This document shows positions 42,401 to 52,083 of a DNA stretch of 64,000 bases, piece after piece (the first letter of the stretch is position 1; each line of letters begins with the position of its first letter). The notes below the pieces were generated by a model, which saw nothing but the letters and a program-made list of their open reading frames with translations, ran no database searches and was not told the DNA's origin. The translations under genes were made by a program, and so were the position numbers. Origin of the DNA: Axinella damicornis (lineage: Eukaryota > Porifera > Demospongiae > Axinellida > Axinellidae); the NCBI GenBank assembly GCA_963931865.1, contig OZ007510.1, positions 4,355,366-4,419,365 on the forward strand, written 5' to 3'.

Positions 42401-45400
42401 ACGTAAGAGAGAACTGCTCCACGAGACTCTCACTAGCCAGGAATTCAAAAGACGGAAGGCAGCAGTTCAGGAACAGAACATGTTCAGGAGAATGACTCCC
42501 CCTGCTGGTGGTGATGATCCTCTTATCCAACTCAGACAACGGGTTTTGCAGTCCAACTCCGTTGTAAACCGTTTCCAGAGTGTTCCACCTGGACGAACTG
42601 CTGGAGATGACAAGTCAGGGAAGGTGTTGGACAAGCTAGTGAACGATCCCAACCAGCGGAAGCTTTTGGAAAAGCTTCACAATGATCCAAGCCTGCACAA
42701 GGACTACCGTGCGGACAGCAGGTTTCTCTTTATGCAGAAACAGCTTGCAGAACTGAAGGGCCCTGGTGTGGAGAGTATCAAACACCAAATTGGTAACATC
42801 CAGAGTCAACAGCTGGGTCTAGCCAAACCCACACCAAGGTCTCCCTTCTGGAAAACACAGCTGGCCTTCAATGAGGACCCATATCGGAAACTCCAAGGGT
42901 GGCCCAGTATTCTCCTTGGTGCATTCGACGTGGAAGCATACCTCTCTCCTCAACGGATGCTCAAGGGCCAGGGCGATCCCATGAAAGCGTTTCAGTTTAA
43001 CCAGGTGGTTAGTGATGCCACTCCTCCCGACCGCTGGCTAAGGGATGTCAGGAACCCTAGGTATGCACTAGTCTCGGACCCAGCAGGATCTGGGAATGAG
43101 ACTGGGTATGCATTGATATGCAAAGTCATATGGAGACAAATAGGGGCATGGCTGAGAGCCTATTGTTTGTGCACTGAAGTGAGGTAACTGTGATGTGGAT
43201 CTATTGGCTATTGATTGTCAATGGGGCTATGTATTGGCATTGAGTTGCCTTGTAACTTGATACTGAAGTGAAAGCACTTGCCCTCTGAGTGTAATACTAT
43301 CCTGTCTGGACTCTCGTAATGTGTCATCATCATCCACCCCCCTCCCTTCCTCCCCTCTCCCCTCCTCCCTTCCTCCTCCCTCTCCTACCCTCCCTCCCCT
43401 CCCTCCCTCCTTCTCTCCCTCCCTCCCTCCTCCTTCCCTCCCTCCCTCTCCCTCCGTCCCTCCCTCCCTCCCTCCCTCCCTCTGTCCCTCTGTCCCTCCC
43501 TCTATCCTTCCCTCTGTCCCTCCCTCCCTCCCTCCCTCCCTCCCTCCCTTGTCTCCCCTCAGCTGTAAAAGTGCACCTGAGCAATACCAAAGCGACCTTC
43601 CTCGAACTAGTGTTATCATCTGCTTCCATAACGAGGCTAGATCAGCTCTCCTAAGGACTATTATGAGGTGGGAGGAGTTCCAGTAGATGTTTCTGGTATA
43701 GTGTAATCCAGTAAACATATCTATTGCAGTGTTTGGCTCAGCAGATGTTAGTGGTACACTGTATTACCCAGTAGACATTACTGGTACAATGTATGTAAGA
43801 CCTGGTAGACATTTCTGGCACAATGTATGACCCAAAAGGCATTACTGGCACAAAGTGAACAGTCTTGGCTGTCACAGGCTGTGCACCCCCACAAGAAGTT
43901 CAACGCGAGGACATGGCAAGGTCCAAAAATGTCTCTGCTACCTGTGCTTGTGAAAGATGTGGACTTTAATGTGTACTTGTACGACTGAAAGTCCAGCACA
44001 ATAAGGGATGAGATATGGATTCCATAGCTATGGCAACTGGAGGGTGCTACGTCATCATGCTGCTTGCTGATTGCATCGTATGATGTCAGTTTCTGTTGTG
44101 AAAGACGCTATGGAATCCATGCAGTAGGAACACCTGTACCATAACGTTCCTGCTTCTCTCTGGCTTCACAGCGTGCTGAGCAAAAGCCCTCCAGAGCTGA
44201 TTGAAGAGATCTTGCTGGTCGATGACAGCAGCAATGACCGTGAGTAGCTGCTTTGTTGTTCTTGCCATCTTTCGGAAGCCCTCTTGTGTCCATAGCGGGA
44301 TGACGGTAAATTAAAGGGGCATACCCACTTGCTCTGAGGTCTGATTGGGGATTACAGTCAAAGGAAGTAATATTTACTCTAAAGTTCTTCACTCCAGCAC
44401 ATGAAATAAGACCCGTGTGAGTTATGAGTAGGAGGGACTGGCTGCAACTCACCCTCTATCCGGGCTTCTCACCTCCGACTGCAACCCAGCCTCACACAAT
44501 CCAGGCATCCCACCTCCAGCTAACCCAGTGTCACTCGATCTCGATCCAGGCTGCCCACCTCCAGCCTCCAGGCATCCCAGCTCCAGCTAACCCAGTGTCA
44601 CTCGATCTCGATCCAGGCTGCTTACCTCCGGCGGTAACCCAGCCTCACTTGATCCCAGCTCCAGCTAACCCAGCCTCACTCGATCTCGATCCAGACTGCC
44701 TACCTCTGGCTAATGATCACTTGCAGTATGGATGAAATGGTGCTGGATAAAACTAGTTGGTTGATGGGGACGGGACTAGACTAGTGATGCAAGACCTTCA
44801 CACTCAGTGACCTTTGCACTTATTGTAGCGTGGACCCAGTGCTAATGCTCTTTGCCAGAGATGCTATTGCACAAGGCTCATGCAGACATAATGAGGGAGC
44901 TAAGAGCTTGCGAGACCTCTCAAGAGAGAACTGTCATGGGCTGTGCTAACACAAATGCCATGAGAGAGGTGAGAGCTTGCCATACCTCTGCACAGAGAGC
45001 TGAGTTATGGCCGGACTCACACTGACACATTTTGGGAGCAGTAGCTGAAGCAAGTGAAGCTACTTGTAGCTACTACTGTGATAAGAACAGTAGTTGTTGA
45101 ATCTGAAGGTGGGGTGGTAGCCTCGTTCCCAGGCCGTGTACACAGCCTGGGAACGAGGCTAGTGTGGTGGTAGTGTGTTCATGATGGTGCCCTTTCTCTG
45201 CTGCAGCTGATGATGGTCGACTGCTGGTGACCATACCCAAGGTGAAACTGATTCGCCTGGATGATCGGCATGGCCTCATTCGTGCCAGGGTGAAGGGGAC
45301 AGAGGAGGCCAGGGGAGCCGTGCTCACCTTCCTGGACAGCCACTGTGAAGCCATAACCGGCTGGCTAGAGCCCTTGCTCAGCAGGATTAAGAGTGTAGGC

Positions 45401-48400
45401 TACAGTTACTGCCACTTGGATGGATAGATGACATAATTATGTTCGAGTTAGAGCAACTCCCTTCTTTCATTAAGTTGAGTTCAGACATAATTATGTTCGA
45501 GTTAGAGCAACTCCCTTCTTTCATTAAGTTGAGTGATGTGGGCTAGCTCATAGTGCTGGTCTGACTTTGAAAAGTGATTCAGTCCTTCTGTATGTCCGAT
45601 CACACACAGAGTGACCCAACTGTCAGAGACCCTTGGTACCTTGTCACCTCGCCTACTAATGTGTATCAAAGTTCTTCCATCATACCACCTCACTGTGAAT
45701 TGGGACTTACTGTATCACTAGGACTTCACAATTGGTGCTCTAAGCTCTCCATGTACTGTAAGAGCTAATGCTTAAGCAATGATCGTATCTCCTCCATCTA
45801 CAGAACTTCACACACATCGTGTCTCCCATCATCGACATCATTAACAAAGATACGATGGACTATGTCACGGCAAACCCAACAGTGAAGGGTGGATTCGGAG
45901 CAAACTTACATTTCAAGTGGGACTTCATGTCTTCAAGGGAGCTGAAGGATCGGAAGAGTGTCATTGAACCAATCAGGCAAGCAAAATCTTATATCCACAG
46001 TTGCAGAACTTGATATTTGACTCAGTAAACTAGAAAGTTGTAGCTCAGTAAACTAAAGGTACATCTCAGTAAACTAAAAACCACTGAGTACCATTGATCA
46101 ATTGCCATATGTGTAAGAGTTACACAGGTCAAAGGTACCAGTTGCCATGGAAATGGGTACCGTAGTACATGTAAGAACAATTAGTTTCTTTTCCACACAT
46201 ACTATGAACGGAATAATAATGTGCACCCCATCCTTCCGTTCATGAAGAGTTGCTACGCTTGTACTAACTATTACCCACCAAACCCTACGATGTCATACCT
46301 ACCAAGGTTTGTAAGTGGAGTTTCCTTATTTGTACGTTGCCCTCTTATTCTCTCAGGACTCCTGCAATTGCTGGAGGGCTTTTTGCTGTTGACAAAAGCT
46401 GGTTCAAGCACATTGGCACGTATGACGCCAATATGGAGATATGGGGCGCTGAGAATGTTGGTATGTAGCCGTGTAATCACACACTTGTTCAGTGGTCTCA
46501 TTAGGTCTATGGTTTTCATTATGGGTACATTGGTGAGAGTGTGTATAGCCACCATCAGTATGGTAGTTTGATAGGAAAGGAATGTCCACTGATTTTATGT
46601 GCACATGTAGTTACTAACTTCCAGTCCTCCACTGTCAGATATCACCTGCGTCGCTTGTACACACACTCATCACTCGGTGTGGCATTTGCTATGTGGTTCC
46701 TGAAGTCAATGCATTGCTCTGTTGTGTTGGTGTGTCACAGAGCTCTCCCTGCGGGTTTGGATGTGTGGTGGTGCCATGGAGATCATCCCCTGTTCTCACG
46801 TGGGACACATCTTCCGATCAGCCATGCCCTACTCCTTCGGCCCCGGGGGGAGCTACCACAACACCGTGGGAAAGTGAGCCATCATTGTATGTGGTCCCCA
46901 GACTTGAACGGAGCAAGGAAGACAGATTTGGATTATGGGATTACTAGAGGATTACTATCGAGATTACTAGAGGTTACTAGACTAAGTCTGTTCATCACTG
47001 AACCACGCACAGTGTTAACTGTTAAGACACAACGGAAGGTTCCTAGGTTTCAGGAAGGGTTCTGAAAAAGTTTGATGACCACCCTGCAGGTCCAGTGGCG
47101 TAGCCAGAAATGTAGAATTGGTAGGGCTAGAGGTGTGTAGTGCTGATCAGTCCGCACGAAGCGCGTAAAAAAATTTTCACCTTCACTTTTCAGTTATCAG
47201 GATGGGCTCTCGTGGCACCTTCACATCTGTGGACAGTCAGTGCCTTCTGCAGTCACGGTGTTACCGTGTAGCTCTGATCCTTTGGTGACGTCCTGCAGTC
47301 AATTTGTACTGAACTCCGCACCGCGCGCGCTGCACTGGTACCTGGTTAACTGTTTAACGTTGAGGCACACCTCCAATGGTAGGGCACAACCCCCAATTGG
47401 TAGGGCACGTGCCCCAGTGTGCCCCAGCTTGGCTACGCCACTGTGCAGGTCACATGACACCACCCTGCTAGTATAATGATACTTGAGGTTCATTCACAGT
47501 TGATGCAAGTTGGTAATTTTCTCTTATGCAGGAACATTCGAAGAATGGTTGAGGTCTGGCTTGATAATTACCGGCCATACTTTTATGAGATGAATGCTTA
47601 CGCAAAGGATATACCATACGGAGAGTAAGTTCCATTCCACAACTCAACGAATAAAGCTCCGTATGTGCATGTCTTGTACGTTCCCATGATACATATGATT
47701 CTCAAAGTCAAACATCCAGAGACAGATTTTTATTGGGTACTGCTTGTCTTTCTGGGACGTTGTGCAGTGTCCACTCTCTGTAGCCCCTAGTTTCGGTACC
47801 AGACCCTCGAGGGTCTGGTACCGAAACTACATAGCCCCTTTCCAGGCTGCTTTGATACACACCTCTAGCATTTCGTTTTGTTGTGGTACGAAATGCAACA
47901 AGTGACAAATGGAGATGGGGATAGACTGGTACATGTACCTCCTCAGGGAAGGAGGCGGTACCAGCCTATATATCCCTGAGGACAGTCTGTCCCTAAGGAA
48001 GTGCAGTTACCGGCCTATCCCTGAGGAGTACAGGTACCACCATCCTATCCTATTGGGATATAATTGAGGTGGTTTCCATCCCTCCTCTGCAGCGTGTCAG
48101 AGCGTCGAGCACTGAGGGAACAGCTGCACTGCAAGTCTTTCAAGTGGTACCTGCAGAACGTCTACCCACAGTTTGAGTGAGTTGGCATTGTGGTAGTACA
48201 GAGGCATGGCCACTAGTCAGCCTTGTTGTGATCGCAGGAACGCGATCTCTATTACTGTATATCTGGTGAAAGGTTGAGGATGCACAATTACCGCATGTGG
48301 CTATTATCACCTCTGATGCAGCAAATCCGCTGGTATTATAGTTGCCTTGATCCAGCTTTCCATGCCCAGCTTTTGTCGCTTGCTATACTGCTTGCTTTTA

Positions 48401-49616
48401 GTACTGCAAGCGACAAAAGCTGGGCATTAAGCGCCTGGGAATGAGGCTAGTATTACAATACGTGCATATCTACATCTACCTTAGAGATGATTTACACCAT
48501 AGATGATGGCTTCGTTATTTCCTTTGGCAGTGCACCTCCCATCCAGGACTTCACCTATGGCCAGCTACGGCAAGATGGCTCCTGCTTAGAGGCTCTGGGC
48601 CGATATGCCATGCAAAATGTTGAAATGAGACCTTGTCATAACCCAGCGACAGCAGTGCAGGTATGAACATGTTTTGTTAGAGTCATTGGTTAGCCTCGTT
48701 CCCAAGCTTCACCCCACACTTTGTTGTTGTTGCCATCTAGTCTCATTCCCAGACCCCCCTCGGAAAAATCAATTTTTCCAATGGGGTCTGGGAACGAGAC
48801 TTGTTGCTGTCATGTTATCTCGACTTCTGATTGAGAAACAGAACTTGAGAAACGAACTGTATTATTATACCACCATTCGAATACCTAGCCTTGTTCCCAG
48901 GCCGCGTGGGAGGGAAGACGTCTTCTCTCCTCCCACGCGGCCTGGGAACGAGGCTATCGAATACCATGCTACCACTTCAAGTGATCAAGTTCAGCTGGCT
49001 AATGTGTGAGCCTGGGAAATGAGGCTAGTAGTGTTTACTAGCTAGATATGTCAATGGCACGTACGTAATCATAGATTTTTCTCCACTGCAAGGAATGGCA
49101 GTGAACTCCGTCGCCAGTCATTGTGTATAACCAGGGTCAGGCTGAGGAAATGGCAGCAAATTATTATTCCAACATGAAACACACACCACACACACCACAC
49201 TCACACAACACATCCACATACCCACTACACAACACACACACCCACACCACACACACTCATACCACACACACACACCAACCACACACACGCCACCACATGC
49301 ACATCCACACACACATCCACACACACATCCACAAACACACACACACACACCACAGGAGTGGGCACTCACTTCAAAGGGAAAAATAAAGCAGCACTCTCGT
49401 TGCCTAGCCTACCAAGCTGACTGGTCCCTATATCTTAGCCACTGTACTGAAAATGCGGAGCAACAGTTTGAGCTGATGCCCACGGGCCAGCTGAAGTACA
49501 AGACAACAGGAGAGTGTCTAAAAGTGGACCATTCCTTACTCAAGCTTGTCCCTTGTCAAGAACATGATTTGAGTCTGGAATGGGACTACATTTTAGCAAC
49601 TACTACAACAACATGA
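39464..49616 (+). CDS. Polypeptide N-acetylgalactosaminyltransferase
   Basis: Exons: 39464-39583, 42231-43060, 43563-43667, 44172-44239, 45207-45394, 45804-45976, 46357-46460, 46741-46873, 47532-47624, 48093-48176, 48531-48660, 49356-49616; phases all agree, 762 residues. A type II signal anchor ([18 protein letters not shown]) is followed by a long stem of about 270 residues. The GT-A catalytic domain then shows [21 protein letters not shown], the metal-binding [40 protein letters not shown] and [10 protein letters not shown] short C-terminal ricin-type lectin region follows ([15 protein letters not shown]). The enzyme starts mucin-type O-glycosylation in the Golgi by moving GalNAc from UDP-GalNAc to Ser/Thr. 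The stem is longer than in most family members, as in GALNT5. WGAEN replaces the usual WGGEN. The sixth exon ends in a GC donor. The gene begins 226 bases after the JAK-like stop codon. Confidence 0.95.
40388..40453. mobile_element. 66-bp hairpin MITE with 8-bp duplication
   Basis: CTAGTCTCGAGACCAGC...GCTGGTCTCGAGACTA is flanked by ATTATGAG (40380-40387) and ATTATGAA (40454-40461), seven of eight identical. Confidence 0.85.
41233..41493. mobile_element. CGACTAG-type non-autonomous element, copy 1
   Basis: This copy shares GACAGAATGTCATCACTA, AGTTGACTAATCG and the overall order with 55642-55887. The ends carry TAGGGC and CGACTAAT inverted motifs, as in many hAT-derived MITEs. Confidence 0.6.
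41780..42131. mobile_element. hAT-like MITE with CAGGGGCGTAGCTA ends
   Basis: CAGGGGCGTAGCTAGG at the left pairs with TAGCTACGCCCTAG at the right. A TATTA(C) motif flanks both ends, but the duplication is blurred. Confidence 0.65.
43068..43104. mobile_element. 37-bp hairpin MITE that duplicated the exon-2 splice donor
   Basis: CTAGTCTCGGACCCAGC...TCTGGGAATGAGACTG is bounded by GGTATGCA at 43060-43067 and again at 43105-43112. The duplicated octamer holds the last exon base plus the donor GTATGC of GalNAc-transferase exon 2, so two identical donors now lie 45 bases apart. Confidence 0.85.
43320..43560. repeat. (CCCT)n/(CCTC)n pyrimidine tract before GalNAc-transferase exon 3
   Basis: About 240 bases of almost pure pyrimidine run directly into the acceptor CCCCTCAG. 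Long Pro/Ser or Gly/Arg frames across it are artefacts. Confidence 0.95.
44500..44712. repeat. Tandem repeat with CACTCGATCTCGATCCAG units
   Basis: Three to four copies of a unit of roughly 65-85 bp contain CAGCTAACCCAG and CACTCGATCTCGATCCAG(G/A)CTG. It lies in GalNAc-transferase intron 4. Confidence 0.85.
45117..45161. mobile_element. 45-bp hairpin MITE
   Basis: GTAGCCTCGTTCCCAGGC...GCCTGGGAACGAGGCTA has flanks GTGGGGTG and GTGTGGTG, seven of eight identical. Confidence 0.85.
45430..45537. repeat. 54-bp two-copy tandem duplication
   Basis: GACATAATTATGTTCGAGTT through CATTAAGTTGAGT is repeated once with no visible change, in the intron after GalNAc-transferase exon 5. Confidence 0.9.
47093..47443. 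mobile_element. hAT-type MITE with perfect ends and 8-bp duplication
   Basis: The termini are CAGTGGCGTAGCCA and TGGCTACGCCACTG, a perfect 14-bp inverted pair. TGCAGGTC flanks both sides (47085-47092 and 47444-47451). An inner block TCAGTTATCAGGATGGGCTC is shared with the element near 12910. It lies in the intron after GalNAc-transferase exon 8. Confidence 0.95.
47788..47829. repeat. Perfect 42-bp palindrome
   Basis: TAGTTTCGGTACCAGACCCTC is followed exactly by its reverse complement. TAGCCCC occurs just before it and again two bases after it, so it is probably a minimal member of the hairpin MITE group. Confidence 0.9.
48737..48801. mobile_element. Hairpin MITE, CTAGTCTCATTCCCAGACCCC type
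   Basis: CTAGTCTCATTCCCAGACCC is mirrored by GGGTCTGGGAACGAGACT around an AAAATCAATTTTT loop. Flanks GTTGCCAT and GTTGCTGT are partly matched. Confidence 0.8.
48885..48956. mobile_element. 72-bp hairpin MITE with perfect 8-bp duplication
   Basis: CTAGCCTTGTTCCCAGGCCG...CGGCCTGGGAACGAGGCTA is flanked by TCGAATAC at 48877-48884 and 48957-48964. Confidence 0.95.
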
Positions 49617-50699
49617 TGACATGATTTTTGTGAATTTGATGAATAACTGGTCTCTTTGTATACAAAGCGTTTTTCATTTTGTTTTCACAACTATCACTTC
49701 GCTCTACCAATCTTCATGTATCACTCTTTGCACTACTTGTAATGACTAGTGTGTGACATTGATCGATCACAGAAACATCAGTGTAAAGCAGACCTCTCAA
49801 CCATTGACTGGTTTTCGTAGTGAGATGGCCATAAGAGTAATATAAATATGTACTACATAAGATCAATATAAATTGTGTAGTAACTTCAAGGGCAAAAATA
49901 GCGAGTCTCACTACCAAATAGTTGAGAGGTCTGGTAAAAGCCTGCATGCATGCACTAGCCCCTGACCACATCCCGATGCAATTATTCATGGGGCATGCAT
50001 ATAGTTATCTACAGTAGGGAAAACAGCAGGAACATGCAGCATGCAACAAGCTTGGATTGATATAGGCCTACAGACCTATAATTACACATTAGAAAGTGCA
50101 GCACAAAGGCAGAATATATACTGACCTCACCCTCCTTCGAACACCTTGAGTAGTGGGTACAATACTAGTCTCGTACAAAGCAATACTGTGCTATGCATGG
50201 CTTCAAATCTAACTCACTACACTCCTAAATTTGCAAGTTGCAGTTGAATGGAATAAGCATTCTGTCCTAATTTATGCAATGGCAGAATACTGACTCATTC
50301 CAAAGCTGACGCAGGAGCATGTCCATTTCCACAGAATCTGCTCCCATCACCCCATGCCTCACCTGTCGTCGAATAAGCAAACTCCTTCACAACCACAGGA
50401 TAGCCCAAAGCCAACCTGCATACAGACAATCGTCGTGAGCACTTAGCACGTTCCCCTGCCTGCACAAACAAGGCCCCACAGACTACTAGCCACGTAGGAG
50501 GGATACCCTCTCTCCAGCACATGCAACACTGCGTCCTCCGAGGTCTGTTCATCGCCTTCAAGCGCAAAGCAAAAAAGCTAAGCTTCATAGCTCGCGTGGG
50601 TAGTAAGTAGTATGTAAGGTTCAAAGTCCGCTGGCGCATGCGCAACTGGTTACATCCGGTTTGGGGTATAAATATTGAATTTGTACCAAGTTTTGGCGG

Positions 50700-51010
50700 G
50701 AAGTTGGGATGGCACACTCGTTAAGCACTTGCTTTGCAGCCTGGGGGTTGAGTGTTCGTCTCCCCAATAACCGAGTACGAGTCTGGGCCACTCCGTACAC
50801 ACCGGTTCTCGACTTCCCCGCCTAGCAGCTCGAGTACGCCGGTTCCCATCTGACCACCGAAGCTAAAGGTGTTCTGGTAGAAAGCAGGTTAGCCTCCTGT
50901 GATTCCAGTCACGCCTATCCAGCGCTCCTGAGGCTTACACTTCGGTGTCTGACCTGTCACGGAGGGATAGGTTGTTGCTAGGTTGTTCCTTTTTTTTTTT
51001 TTTTTTTCCC
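50700..51010 (+). mobile_element. Probable tRNA-derived SINE
   Basis: The head GGGATGGCACACTCGTTAAG-CACTTGCTTTGCAGCC resembles a tRNA D-arm and anticodon region (A box). GAGTGTTCGTCTCC matches the B box/T-loop with two changes. A middle part, CATCTGACCACCGAAGCTAAA, resembles the internal promoter region of 5S rRNA. A T run (about 50990-51008) marks the end. Diverged but recognisable; no flanking duplication was verified. Confidence 0.5.
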
Positions 51011-51734
51011 CTATTGGGAAGGCTTTTTTTCCTTTTTCTATTTCCCCACCATTTCTTTTCTTTTTGTAGGCTTGTTCTTTTCTTTCTGCTAATTAAATTT
51101 TATGTACTGCTGCCATTGTACTGTATAAGTGGGTGGCATCTTCTTGATGCAAATACTGACCTGCTCCTTCACTCTACATGGCAAATGCTTAAAACTGGTA
51201 GCATCCAAATCAAGGCTCTAAGACTTAGTGTAAAATTTATGCTGTGCTTGACCACCAGTAAAGTGTTGGGAGACTGCTATTTTCTTTTGTTCCTAGTTTG
51301 TCTTTCAGCTGATTAATTTTCAGTTTTTACTGCTTGATGCCATTGGTGGTGATGAGGTCGGAATGAGCAACCCTTCTGCTGTTAGTCAGGTAGATACGTA
51401 AAGCCGAACAGTGATGAGTGAGGGTGGTGAGGAGGAGGTGATAGGAGGCCAGTGAGAAGCAGTGACTAGTTTTGTGGTCATGATAATTGTGTTACATGCA
51501 GAAATAGTTTTATATTATAGCTCTTGGCAATAAATATAATAATGATGCAATGGAATGTGGCATGAAAGTTGCCTCTACTGCTACTGTGGTGGGTCTTCCT
51601 TGTACAGTGTCCAGATGCACGTCTGACCCACACCAGAAGAGGCCACCACCTGGTAGCCAACCCGTGCTAGTTTGTCCAGCACCTCCCGGACAAACAATAT
51701 AGTTTATGTACACTTTGCTGGATGTACAGTTGGG

Positions 51735-51735
<1 letters not shown>

Positions 51736-51778
<43 letters not shown>

Positions 51779-51800
51779 GGGGGGGGGGGGGGGGGGGGGG
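51736..51800. repeat. Poly-G run of about 65 bases
   Basis: The run is almost uninterrupted G with a single A near 51779. It is the longest homopolymer in the window, and its length is likely uncertain in the assembly. Confidence 0.9.
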
Positions 51801-52083
51801 AGTAGTAAAGTAACTGTTCAGTTCAGTAATAAGACATGATGGAAGGCGTGCTTTGCAAACCCACTTAAGTGGATTGGGATAGAGCGTATAACAATGGTGC
51901 TGTGGGGGAAGGATGTGCTAGTGAGTTTTGCTATTACAGCATAAATACACAACTAACAATACACTGGACAAACAAAAAAACACTAGTGGTTTACACAAAT
52001 GCATGCACTGAAGGCCAGGTGTGTTAGTAGCTAAGATTAATGTGTACAGTCATGTGAATAATTTCATGTGCAACTGTGATTTA

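Larger units (their letters stand above)
49617..52083. other. Intergenic region between the GalNAc-transferase and DNAL1
   Basis: The region contains a tRNA-like SINE (about 50700-51010) and a very long poly-G run (51736-51800). A minus-strand frame at 50295-50717 has no recognised family and was not called. The two flanking genes end tail to tail across this gap. Confidence 0.6.

Noticed and set aside
50295..50717. Minus-strand frame of 140 codons with a GCGCATGCGC motif upstream
   Set aside because: No family motif was recognised. Another frame over about 50465-50575 (GDEQTSEDAVLHVLERGYPS) looks more protein-like but lacks a supported start and downstream exon. Worth an RNA check only.
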